Assembly (NCBI GenBank): GCA_028583415.1
Contig: CM053272.1
Coordinates: forward strand, 45,476,685 to 45,540,684
Length of the DNA stretch: 64,000 nucleotides
Direction: 5' to 3'
DNA from: Protea cynaroides
Taxonomy: Eukaryota > Streptophyta > Magnoliopsida > Proteales > Proteaceae
Shown: positions 46,331-58,932 of the stretch, one piece after another
How the letters are laid out: every line of letters starts with the position of its first letter
Numbering within the stretch: the stretch's first letter is position 1
Notes under the pieces: generated by a model
Told to the model about the DNA's origin: nothing
Seen by the model: only the letters and a program-made list of their open reading frames with translations
Database searches by the model: none
Made by a program: the position numbers and the translations under genes

Positions 46331-49300
46331 ATCCAAAAATCAAGTATTACCTGATGAGCTTAATTTAGTAGCTCAAGCTAAGTAAAAGCAGAGAATATAA
46401 GGCAATAATGAGGATGGAGTCAATGAGGTTTGAGAATAAGAATGAACTACAAGTACATTAGTTTACAGTTTCTTATCATGGAATTGTAGCATAATAGAAA
46501 ACTTTTCATAGGTGACAGCAGGCTATGATATGATGACATAACAGAAAATCAAAATATGTGTTATTGTTAAGTAAACCACTTTTATACAGAATTACTAAAA
46601 CAAGAACAACATATTTGTTTCATTAAATGTTTAATATAATGCCAATTTCATGTATTCCTACTAAGATGTTAATTATTCAATGAGTATTGCTTATCCCAAT
46701 TGTTGCTATCTTTTTACAGATAATCATGCAGGAAAGCAGTTAGATATTACTTGTGCTGAAGACCAAGCTAGACACTAGACCACTTGGAATTTACATCTTT
46801 TTGTGGACAGCATTTATGAGATGAAATTAGATTACAGTTGCTATTTTTGTTGTGAGTGACAGCAAGTTTTTGGATGTTAAGCTAGTCACTTTAATGTATT
46901 TAAAGTAATTAAAGTTTCAACTATGGATTAACACTTTGGCTACCTGTAACAATACTCCCAGGAGTGGGTTCTGATTGGTGGTCCAAACAAAGATAAATTA
47001 AGATAAACATAACCAGCTTAGAAAATCAGGTACTTTTTTTTTTTCTTTCTTAACATAAACCATTTATAAAATCATTTCGTAATACAGAGGAAATCTTAAC
47101 CATATATAAATTGTAACATTTGGTGGCTGAATACAATAACCTTTACAAGACCTTACTAACCAAATTACAATCTTTAATAAAATTCATAACAAAAAAAAAC
47201 ATCAATATGCTAAAGGGGCGATCAATTCCCCACTTAGACTTTCATCTGCTATCTAGCTCATCCTTGCCTCCACTTTGCTTATCTATAAAACATGTTCATC
47301 AACCTTGAGTGAGCCAAAACTCAATGAGTAGAATTCCATCTTGACAGAAAGTACATTCGAGCATACATGAATACTTAAAATTTCATCTCAACAATTCATA
47401 ACCTGTAAACTTAGCATTTTCTTACATAAGAATCATAAACTTGAAACTTAGTATACCTTAACATGAAACATTTTAAAATAGTAATAAACACTAACAATAA
47501 CTGTTATAGATTCATATCTTGGCCTTACCTTAGCACTTTATTTCATAACTACATTCTTTTCTTGTAGTCTCTTTTCATCTTGACTTATAACATTTCTCTT
47601 ACAACATCGTTATATCATATTTTCATTTTTTTGACTCAATAGATATACCCGTATCTCATTTCAACTCTGGACTCAGTGGTTTGTCCACATCTTGACTCTC
47701 AAGTCTAGTCTCAACGGTTTGCCATATCTAGTCTTATATTTTCAAACTCAAAAGTTTGCCTATATATTATCTATCTAGACTCAACGGTTCGCACTTATCC
47801 TGCCTTTTATTTCTAGACTCAAAGGTTTGTCTATATCGTGTCCCTCTAGACTCAAAGGTTCGCCCTTATAATGCCTTTCATTTCTAGACTCAATGGTTTA
47901 CCCGTATCTCGTCCTTCATTTCAAGACTCAATAGTTTGCCCGTATCTTTCTCTCGTAATAACTTATCTTTTTCTTAGGTGATATACCGACTCACTGGCTT
48001 AAGCTATGGATCTTGCCCAGGTGCACCCCTAATGGTCTTTACTTATCGTAACTTGAGTGTGCAAATCCGCTTTCAATTAATCCATAACTAACTTTCTTTG
48101 ATGTCTTTCTATAACCATACATTGCTGTCCACCTAGGTATAGGATAGTTCATTCATAACACTTATCCTATCTTTAGCTTTCAATAAGTAGCTATGTACTA
48201 GTTCGACTTAATGTGTTTATTCATAATAATCTATGATAGAAACACATGGCTCATTACTAGTTGTCCATTTGCCTATATATATATAACAGTCCACCATTTA
48301 ACACTTAAAGATCTGACAAGTCTTAACTTTCTCATTTCATAGGTATCCTGCCCGCTTGCAGTCAAAACAGTACCACAAAGAGGTTTAAAAACTTAATTTT
48401 GCTTACCCTTTCATCATTCATATACTTGCTGTCCACATATATGTATGTATAAGAGTGCCATATATACTTAATATCATGTAAACTTGATAAATTTTATGTT
48501 CCACATAGCATTTCCTACAATAGGATATCATGAATCACATAATGTATAATTTCAACCACTTAACAATCATCACCATTTAGCCAAACTAAAATACAATTTC
48601 ACATTCTAACATCTAGCGTATGGCCTATATCAGAATATCATACTACAATGAACAATACTAAAAAGCACCATACATGTATTTAGGATTATTAACACAGGCA
48701 TTATAATATACATAGTCTACTACAAGGGAGAAACACACTCACCTTGTGCTATCCAAAATTAGATTCCAAGAAATCAGCTAATTGGCTTTCTTTAGAAGAG
48801 AAACAGAAATTTTCTTGAACTTATGCACCTACATGAATAGAGAAACATTCAAGGATAATTTACAGCAACCCATTTAGGTCATAAACACTCAAAGATGCTT
48901 TAAAAAGCCATACCTTGCTGCCCAAAATACAATGGAAGCAGCCCCACTAGATAGACCTCCAACGCAAACTTTAAAAGCTTCCTAATAACAAGGAAATTAA
49001 AAATAAAAAAATTAATAGGCAAAGTTCACTGCCTACCTTCCTAAGGTTCTTCCATTTCTTGTTCCATTTCTTGTTCCCTTTCTTGCTTACAATCACTTCT
49101 AAAACACCTAAATGGTTATCTCTCAATATCCCAAAAGAGTGCTTGCAAACTTCCCTTGAAACACCTTAAACTGTTCAGATATAGGTATGCTTGTAAAAAT
49201 TCCAGAGTGCCAAGAGGTCTTAAATGGAGCATAAGGGTAAACAAATCCTCATGGAAATGGTTAAAAAAAAACTCCGTAAAACATCAGAGCATCACTGACC

Positions 49301-50235
49301 CCTCTAGTTTTTTTTTCAAAAAAATGTCTTCCACAATCCCCACAAGGTAGAAGAAATCCTTTTCTTATGATATTTCGACTAGTAGCTGTTTTTAGACTGT
49401 GTATGTAGGGTCATTCCCTTATGGTTGGGCACCCATATGATCAGGATATGAAAGGGTATGATAAAATATCCAACGCGGAGGGCATGGGGGTCTTTTTTCC
49501 ATAAATATATGAGAAACACACTTACTCACAGAGGACAGGGGTATGGTAGTCATTTCACATCCCATTTGAGAGGATGATTGGGGATTCTCTTGGATAATTA
49601 TCTTTTGCCCTAAATATATAAAGGGAGAGGATTCCCCCACAAAGTCGATAGACATAAATATGCATGCAAGGATCAGTACCTTCAATGGGGGCCTACAAAA
49701 TCGTAAGGTGAGAGTATAAGTTATGTGAGAGATTATGAAAAAGAATTTCTACAATCGAGTTGTGAACTTTTTTCCAAATAATCAATGAGCATAAATGAAT
49801 AATGATCACAGAAGCCATAGAGGATCAACGATATGCTAATATTGGGTGGGGGGTTGGGGGGCCCGGGGTTTAGCTAATACTTTTTTAGAAATCAAATTCG
49901 ATCTTAATAATTTTTCATGGAGAAAAAGATTCCCACAACACTAGAGCAAGGTTTTTTTTTTTCCCATGTCCCCTCATATATTGATCATGGAGCTCACTAT
50001 TGACATATTTTCCTTTGACAAATGTGGGCTATTGAAAGATCCTCACTCTCACCCTCTTCCCACATTGGCATCATGGGAAGCTCTTCCCCTCATTCATAAC
50101 TAATATCTCTAGGTAATCTTCCTTAATAAATGTAATTCTCTTCCCATCATTAGTTATAACATAATTTTGTTTGCATTTAATTACAATTACATTTTTTATG
50201 ACTCATGTGGTTGCAACAAAAATAAAAGGAAGGCA
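46331..50235. other. Gene-poor spacer
   Basis: AT-rich DNA with the minisatellite at 47630-47960. A G-rich patch GGTGGGGGGTTGGGGGGCCC lies at about 49845-49864. No gene, RNA or bordered transposon was recognised. Confidence 0.5.
47630..47960. repeat. Degenerate minisatellite, about 55-bp unit
   Basis: Roughly six copies of a unit built from GACTCAA(A/C/T)GGTTTGCC followed by CGTATCTCGTCC(T)TTCATTTCTA-like sequence, with substitutions and small indels between copies. Confidence 0.75.
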
Positions 50236-50244
50236 AGTGAAATT

Positions 50245-50487
50245 GGATTCACATCGTCTCCTCCCAGTCATTCTGGGAGGACGGTGGCAACCTTTCTCGG
50301 ATGGTTGCCACGTGGCTCTTGGTGAATCCGAGACCTACGTCCGAGCCGACACCCCCCTGTGGTTTTGACTTGTCGGCTGGGTGTCGGCTCGGACATGGGT
50401 CTCGGATTCACCGAGAGCCACGTGATAACCATCCGAAGAAGGTTGCCACTGTCCTCCCAGACCACTGGGAGGAGACGATGCGGATCC
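50245..50487. repeat. Foldback MITE, near-perfect 9-bp TSD
   Basis: A 243-bp sister of the element at 16715-16956. Arms GGATTCACATCGTCTCC ... GTCCGAGCCGACACCC and GGGTGTCGGCTCGGAC ... GGAGACGATGCGGATCC are inverted. Flanks are AGTGAAATT (50236-50244) and AGTGAAACT (50488-50496). There is no coding capacity. Confidence 0.85.
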
Positions 50488-51002
50488 AGTGAAACTGTGT
50501 ATGGTGACAGAGGCAGTGATCCTTGGATCTAGATCACGGTTATAAGGGTAGGATGATAGGAGATATCTTTTTCCACAAATTATTGACTGAGGAATGACAA
50601 AAAATTATTGACTGAGGAATGACAAGAGAGAACTGATCCAATTGTCTTTTATTTCGTTTTGATATTTTGCTGTTTTGCTAACCCTAACTTATAAAGCATT
50701 CAAAGTTGTAATTTGATAGAGTTGACACTAAGAAACATGTAATGAATGAATGGTTAACTGAGAGTTATTGCCTGCCTTAGAACGTCTATCCTGATGGAAG
50801 AGTCAAGCTTACGTCTCTAATATTTCAAATTTAGTTATTAATATTTACTTTATTTATAATAAAAAAAATAAAGATTCTATTTTCAAATTATGATTGTTAT
50901 ATCTAGTAGGAAAAGGAAAATTTTAAATATAAATAAAAATTTATATAATCATTATGTAATATGATTGTATAAACTATCTGAGTTTCTTAATCATAGTAGT
51001 AA

Positions 51003-51800
51003 GGGTAATTGATACATACCACCCCTGTACTTTAACCCGATTCCAGATAATTTAATAAGTTGCTGAACCGGACGAATACCACCCTTTAATTTACATCATA
51101 TTGACGAACCAATCAAGCCTTACAGTTTAACCTATTTATTCTCTTGAATATGACCAAAATACCCTTTGCAGGTTGCAGGTTGCTTTGAAACAAATTCTTC
51201 TTCTTCTCCGGTAACTGCGACGACTGTCAAAAAAAATACAAATACCTACACAAAAGTGGATATCGAGTGCTCCCGAATGAAGAGAGGAACCAAGGCGACG
51301 CAGTGGGTTTTCTATAACTGAACCGGCAAGACATTAGTACCGTCGCTGGCCATGTTGGCACTATCAAACTCGCCACCGTCTCTGTCTTTAATGGATGTAG
51401 AATGGGACTTCGTCGTCGTTGCCTAAGAAAGGAAACGATATCGTCAACTTACCGCAAGAACAACTGGAAACAATTTCTGATTTTTCGACGAGATTTTATG
51501 ATCTTCCAACGCCTCAGATCTTCTGTCTTCTCAGTCGTCGTCTCCTTCAATCGACCTCTTTCTCCTTCAATCGACCTCTTTTCTTTTTTCCTTCGGTCTT
51601 CTCTTTCAGTCGGGAGAGGAAGAAGAACAAAGGAAAGGAAAGAGGAAAAAATCAAGAATGGTTGGACCAAGGGGTAAAATTGTATATTTACTCTCTTTGT
51701 TTAAGAATGGTTGAACCAGGGGGTAACTCGTCCGGTTTAGCAACTTATTAAATTATCTGGAATCGGGTTAAAGTACAGGGGTGGTATGTGTCAATTACCC
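51003..51800. mobile_element. Long-TIR MULE-like element, 798 bp
   Basis: Terminal inverted repeats of about 75 bp are almost identical: GGGTAATTGATACATACCAC on the left and, reverse-complemented, GGGTAATTGACACATACCAC on the right, both continuing through CCCTGTACTTTAACCCGATT. Flanks TAGTAGTAA and TATTAATAA match at seven of nine bases. The interior has open frames (e.g. NLPQEQLETISDFSTRFYDL, 51440-51510) that I cannot assign; they could be captured gene sequence. No transposase is present. Confidence 0.75.
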
Positions 51801-52639
51801 TATTAATAAAGATGTGTCTAAATGACACTCATCAACTCTCACTAGAACCATTCAAAGATAGGGGGAGGGTACATTTGGTATTTCAGAGGATGAGGTTGGG
51901 AAGTGGTTGGTGTCAACTTCTTGTTGACCCCGATCGACATCTAAATAGAAAAAACCATTTGGTAAGGGATATTCGTATTGACATTGGACCGGTGTCAACA
52001 AAGATTGACACACAAGTCCATGGTGTCCGTTGGATTGTGCAAACCCCTCTCATCCTTAAATACCAAAACTATCTCCTTGTATGTTTTGGATTATGTGATA
52101 GCCAATGAGGGTGAGTTAAAGGAGGTCAGTATCGACTCCAGCCGATGTCAGCTAGAAAGACCCATTTAGTAATGATACTTTTTAGATATAATTTTTATTG
52201 TAATTGTCAAATTTAAGGGATTTGAATGCAAAGTAAAATGAAAATTAATTTGAAGTAGTGACAATCATGCTATGAAAAATTTACTTTATAGGTAAGTATC
52301 AAAATTTTCACTTCTTTTTCGTTTAATTTCCCTTACAACCAAACAATTCAGCAATGAGCCTATATATCGGTTACAAAACGTGTTATAACCCCTCTTTGAA
52401 CCCTCGTTCATTCCTGGTGAAGATAGAATGCGTAGTTTCACATTGGGGAAAATGATGTATACACTGCTAGTAGTGTATGTCCTCTCATACTTTGATACTT
52501 TCTCCCTTAACCAAGTGGCTCCCTATATATGGGTTCCTTGGACAAACTCCTGGTGTTCCTATTGGCTTGACATGTGATATACTATTACATGCCGTGATAT
52601 ACTATTACATGCCGGCGGCATAAATAAACTGTGAGACCT

Positions 52640-54844
52640 ACATGTAAATTTCGGGGACAAAAATTTCTTTTAAGGATGGGGGAGTTGTAAGACCCGCACT
52701 CCATGAACCCGATCTAAACCTTTAATTCATGTTGTAACAGGTCTTCCAATCATCATTGGACCAGACGGAACGAGCGGATGACAATCAGATACGAAAACAG
52801 ACCTAAAAATATGATATTTTTCATACCGGTCTTATGGTACCGGTCTATGGTATCGGTCGACCGGTATGTCTACGAGGGCAGACTAGTTAGATCCGGAAAC
52901 GGATGTCTACAGGTCCCGCTAGTCAAATCTCGAGCCTAGAGACTTTCCTGACGTAGGGAAACTTTCTAAACCCCAACCTAGTCTATTTAAGGACTCTTAA
53001 ACCTCCTTAGAACTCTTTGATTGTTTCTCACAAACCCTAGAGAGGAGAAAGAGATCGAAGAAGGAGAATGAGCTAAGAAAGGTGGGAGAGAAGCCGCTGT
53101 TGGATGAAGAACACCATAGTTGCGAACCAGCGGTAAGTGCTTGAACTTCTCTCTAAGTTAAGCATTATAAATGATTAATCATGAATTGATCAATACCATA
53201 CAAGACGAGGTATTGATCTAAAACCCTTAAATTGCCGTCAAACCCTAATACAATTGATAAACCCTAGATTCGCATTCTAAACTAAGGATCATCGAAACCA
53301 GGACTTGAATGGAACATGAAACAACTTTAACTCGTGCTCAGGCCTAGAATGCATATGAGAAACCCTAGAACCAATAATGTGACCGAAGGAAGACGAACAC
53401 CAAGATTGGTGGTCTTCCGGAGGCATACCGGTCGACCATATGCGACCGGTACTGTGACCGGTACCTCTCAGGAGCTGGTCTGTGGGGGATCGTTCGACCA
53501 TACCGGTCGCACCTTTCCCTACAGTGCAGCGACCGGTACCTGCGATCGATATGCACTGTGAGGGGTATATTTTGATCCAATTGATTTTTCGACCAATGTA
53601 AACCCTAAGAAACTAATTCTAATTCAACCCTAACATCGTGTAGGACCTTGTGATAGCAAGTTTGGATTCTGTGACACGGAGTAAGCTAGCAATCAAGCGT
53701 CAGGTAAGGGAATCGGACCTAAACCCTAATAACTTAATAACAGTAAAATATTATTAATAATTATGATTCTGTAGAATGGTGTTTGTGCATACTCACATGT
53801 CATCTTTACTTTCAGTTATTATATTGTTCATGCATACTCGCTATGCTAGGTTTGTGTGTTAGGCATGTGATTATTTTCATTGGTGTGTGGAATGTGAAGG
53901 GCCTGGGGTCTAGGATCATTCCTCACACTGACACCTTTTCGTATAGCTTCTGTCTTAGCATGCTTGGTGCGGGTAGGGTATCAGGGGGAGAAAGTGATAC
54001 TGTGGTCTCTGGCCTGGCCACTAGACTCGAGCCCTATTTCTATGCCATAGGGAGTTGTGCTGGGATAGGACCTACTGTGATGACATATAGGATTGGTTAG
54101 TTGCGAGCCCAGTTTGCAAGCCCTTGCCAATAGGGGCTTACGTGTTGGTATTGGTAGGACATCAGGGAAAGTGTTGGCGGTGTGATTCAAACACTTTAGC
54201 TCTATCTCTATTCCATGGTGGGTGCATGTGGGACGACAGTGGTGTTTGATCCATTGGGCGGATTCACACACTCGTGTATAGAGGTGCGGTAGCCGTCAAT
54301 CCTTTCTATAACACATTGCAAACTTAAAACTAGACCATAATGTGAATGTTATTCATGCATGATGTGTGTTGCATTGTCTGATTTTCTTACTGAGCTAAGT
54401 TATGAGCTCACCCTTGTATATATACATGTTTTTAGATGTTGATGCAGGTTACACTGTCGAAGACTATATGGATACTCCAGTGTATGGAGATGATGCTGCC
54501 TTGGAAGTGCAAGCAGGGGAGGACAAGCATGAGGCTTCATGCGAGTGCCCTTTCTGTGTGTATCTCTAGGATATGGATGATTTGATTATTTTATTTCAGT
54601 TGGATTTTATAAACAATGTAAAGCTATTTATTTACGTTTTGGTATTTTGAATAATTAGATAATTTATTTATTTATCAATAGAAGTACTCAGTTCATTATT
54701 ATTAAAACTTCTGTTGTATTCAATCGTATTCTAATTATGGTTATGTGCAATGGTTTGTATTAATGGACACAGATCCTGGTGTGAACCATTGATTTAGTAA
54801 TCGTTCACTCACACTTCTGGTTCAGTCGGAATTGAGGTGTGACA
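52640..54844 (+). mobile_element. 3' end of a Gypsy-type retrotransposon with a 2.16-kb LTR
   Basis: The last internal bases read AATTTCGGGGACAAAAATTTC then AAGGATGGGGGAG, the coding tail plus polypurine tract typical of Gypsy elements. The 3' LTR follows from TGTAAGACCCGCACTCC (52686) to GAATTGAGGTGTGACA (54844), with TG...CA ends. ACCGGT and close variants are unusually dense at 52830-52870 and 53425-53550. The rest of the element and the 5' LTR are missing, so no TSD can be read. Confidence 0.72.
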
Positions 54845-55758
54845 TAAACCCTTCCTCAAAACTTTATTAATAAATTGCCAAAGCAACAATACATAAAATC
54901 TGACAACAGAAAACATAATCAAATGGGGAGAAGACATTCTTTACCTTGAGAGGTTCAGTGAGTGAGAGAATGGGATACTGAAATAGTTCAAGGGCAGAAT
55001 AGGAAATTCATTCTATAGGGAGTAGGTTCTTAATGAATCATGTTCTGTCCTTTCTCCACCTTCTTTACCCTTGGTGGAAAAAAAAACTTTTTCCATATAA
55101 ACCTATCAAAGCTTTCCTCCTTTTCATCAACCATGCCACTTCTACATTCAGCAATTGACTTTGGGTTTTGGAATTTGGAGGCTTTTCTTCCGCTTCCTTT
55201 GTCCCCTCGTCCAACTAGTCAACTTTTAAGGTGGAAATGCAAAATAATCAACATTAGCTAGAACTCATGGCCCCTTCTCAAAAGTTTGGCTCAGATAGAG
55301 TTTACCAAAGGGCAAAATAAAACTTTATAAATTCAGGACCATAGGAGAGTGCACATTAGTAATTGGAGTATCATAAACATGCATGAATAGACATGAGGAT
55401 GCATTGACACGAGAGAATATTCCATTGAATTAGACTTTGAAATTTGACGAGTGGTTGATCGAAATCGTATACTATCTAACTGATGCTTATAATTGCATCA
55501 TCATTCCATGTAATAGAATGAGGATGGGGAGCGAGAATGAGATTTTCCCTATTTTATCTAATCATTTTTCTGAGGCTCTCTTTGATATGTATTATAGAAT
55601 TACTTATATAATACATTATGTTATATGTATTATATTTGGCAGAGTTGTTCGGATTTTATAGCTCGGGAGGTCGTGTAGGATGTCTCCCATAGACCAAGAT
55701 ACAGATTTATTTGAGAGCTTGTCCCGGATTGTGGTTCTACTGATGGCAATGCCGAAGG
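54845..55758. other. Intergenic spacer before copy B
   Basis: AT-rich sequence with no recognisable gene or element. Confidence 0.5.
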
Positions 55759-56018
55759 AGGAAAGTATCACATTTATATTTCACAACTGATGCCTTGGTG
55801 CTGAGTGAGGACCTCCCTCAGTAGAGCAGCTTTTCAGCCTCAAATAAGTCTTGCATTGCTTTGCAGCAGTTTCAGGACTAAAAATTAATTTTGGCAAATG
55901 ATCTTTGGCACTAGAGATGTACACACAGGATGAGCAAGCTCAAGTACTAAATTGCAGACTGGATTACCTACCTTCACATTACTTAAGGTCTTCCACTAGG
56001 GGTTTGGGAGAAAGAAAC

Positions 56019-56398
56019 TGTTGGGTTGGTGTCTTGTATTCTATGGGGTCCACACAATTATGATGGTAGTATTTGTATTAGGGTATGAGTCTATTACATG
56101 TACGGGATAAACTTGTAATTGTGTGGGATTAGGGTTTCTAGGTTTCCCTATAAATTGTCTCTGTGTGGAAAAACCTAGGTAAAGCTGTAAGGGTTATCAG
56201 AAGATTCTTCTCTGACAGTGGAGAGTTGAAGGCGTTGTAAGGCTGACAGATGAGCTAAGTCTGTCAGGTAGAGAGCTGTAGAAGTTTCTTGGGAATAAAG
56301 AATTTCTCTTTTCTGGTGGACGTAGGCATCCCACGATGGGGTGCTGAACCACGTTAATTCTTGTGTTTTCTTCTTGTTTGCATCTCCCAATCCTAACA
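56019..56398. mobile_element. Solo LTR (380 bp), TSD GAAAC
   Basis: Starts TGTTGGGTTGG and ends CAATCCTAACA, with GAAAC on both sides (56014-56018, 56399-56403). Copy A has the uninterrupted AGAAAGAAACATCTCTG. A TATA-like CTATAAATTG lies near 56150. No internal retrotransposon sequence remains. Confidence 0.9.
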
Positions 56399-58932
56399 GA
56401 AACATCTCTGTGGGACAGGGTGGCCGAAAGAAATGATCTTAAGCGGCCAAATTGGAAACTTCATACTAAACTAAAGAAGTTAAGATTAACCAAAGCAAGT
56501 ATATCGGTGTATTAGTAGCAGAAAAAATGGAGCACCCTTTATCTGGAAAAGAAAAGATGATGAAGAAAAAACAAATCTTGTTAGGATGATGAAGAAAAAC
56601 ATCATCTTCTTCACTGGAAGGACTGCTGCAAATCAAAACAAGGAGGTGGCTTTGGCTTAAATTCTGTTCCTTAATATTCGCAAAATTCACCTCATAAAAC
56701 AGATTTGAAGGCTGGATTTGAGATACTGGAGAAGTGATTACTGAGAAATATGGAGAACAAAATGACTGGGAGACTGCAGATCAATTCAGGCCATGGCCTA
56801 TTTCAAGGTTGTTGCAACATAAGCACATAATGGATCAAGTCTTACATATGAACGTAGGGCTTGGCACTCCTATAAAATAATTGGGAAATGTTTGGGCAAC
56901 AGACCGACCCCTAAATGGGTCTCTCTTCAAACTACAGAGCATGTGGGATATGGGGCACAGGTATGTATTACTTAATGACCAACAAAGGGTACATCGAGAA
57001 GAAGGTAGAACATAGGAGACCTCCGCTACATCTCATGAAATGGACCACGAGGCTTTCAATGACTTCTCAGAAGTGTGTTAATAGAGTTGAGGTGAATGTT
57101 AACAGAAGGAACTCAAGGTGCTGGTGGCTACTATCCCAAAATGGGCTTCTCGCACTAAGTTCTTTCCTCAACTTGGTAGATTTTTGGGCACCTATGGAAA
57201 TCACAGGGAAGTTGATATGGCAGATAAGTGTCCCAAGCAATATCTGTTTCTTAGTGCATGACTTCTAAAGATAAAATATTATCTTAGAACAAACTTCAGA
57301 GCAGGAACTACTCTCTAGCTAATCTTTCTGTTTTCTGCTAAAATGTGAGAGTAGACCACCTCTTTCTGAATGCATATTTCTCCTGCAAGTATGGGGGAAA
57401 ATTTTTGCCATTATATGGTACCAATTCTCTCAGTATTGAACCAGAAATCTGCTCTCTTATAATGGAATATGGTCGCTTCATAAGAAAGAGTTAAGGAGAT
57501 ATGGACAATCTAACCTGCTGCTGTGTCATGGTTCTTTTGGGAAGAAAACCAAATGATATCATTTTTGCCGTTGCCAAAGAGGCTAAGGATAGGCTGGAAC
57601 TTTGGACAGTGGTAGACAGAAGCTTCGAAGGAGTTCCTTTGGTAGAGCTTGAGAGGAATTGGCCATGTTTTTGTAGTTGATTCAATATTATCAATTTTTG
57701 TCATCTTTTTGTAGAGAGAGGGGATGAAGTTTACATGCTGTTGAGAATATTCATATACTCCCTCTAGGATTGGGGTTTACTTACCCCATTTATAGACTAC
57801 AAAAATTTAAATAAAAAAAAATCAATCAAATGCCAGAACACTTCCCATTCTAGAATTTCAAAAGTCCAGTTAGTCTAATTGAACGATGACTACAAGATTA
57901 TGATCCACAGACAATGTGCCCTGCCCCCCCCCTCTCTCCCTCTTCTCTTATTTTCCTTAATTTTGCTTGCAATATTTCAATGATAAATGATCAGATTTCA
58001 GTGGCAACTGACCAGCCTATATGAGTTTTCTGACGGCCTCTTCTCCAATATCTTGGCAGGCTACAAGAGAGAGCTAGTAATATATTTGCTGTATTACAAA
58101 CCAACTGGACGAGTTTTTAAGCACCACCAGTAAAAAAGCAATTTTAAGCTGTACCTACTCCACATCTTTTCATTCCTTTTCAGTCAGTTGCATATGGTAT
58201 TTTTTTAACATGTCTAGGCTGGACCTTGATTTTCACCTTCAAAGAAAAGAAATTGTACCCCCCAGAATTCTAGTTACTTCTCTTGGTTAAAGAACCTGAA
58301 TTATGAACCTAGGCATTCCTTGTCCAGAGATTTGGGAAGGAGATGCTTTTGAAGTCCATGACCACTCAATTTCACCTCCAATTTTCCAAGACCAAGTGTT
58401 GCAAGTGAAGGTAAATGGATTCTTTTAAGCCTTAACAAGAACTTGACTGTGGGGATTTCTTCTCTGCAAGATTAAATTGATAAAACACAATATATAAACT
58501 GGAGAACACATGAGGTCAGGCCTTAACAAAGTCCACATCAAACTTCCAGCTGTCATTTTCAGTTCAAGTATATAATCAATACAGAACCAGAGAGCTTGAT
58601 ACAGTGTAATGTGCTACAATACAAGTTTAAAAAAGAAAAATCCTTGATCTCTTCCATAATGAAGTCCTATCATTTGTCTCTAGATATGGCACATTATGTC
58701 CTATGTGAGATTTAGACTAGCAAAAGAAATATCACAGAAAGTAATGACATCAAAAAGAGAAAATTTCACAAGGTAAACCAACTGTTGGGGAAATTAAAAC
58801 ACATATTTCACATAGTTCTCAAAAAGTTATTGGCCAACCAATCTGTTGCTTTTGCAACCATTTGTTTGAGAAGATCACTAACTGCATCAAATAGGGAACC
58901 ACTGAAGTGTCTTGAGGGGCCAAAAATAAGTT

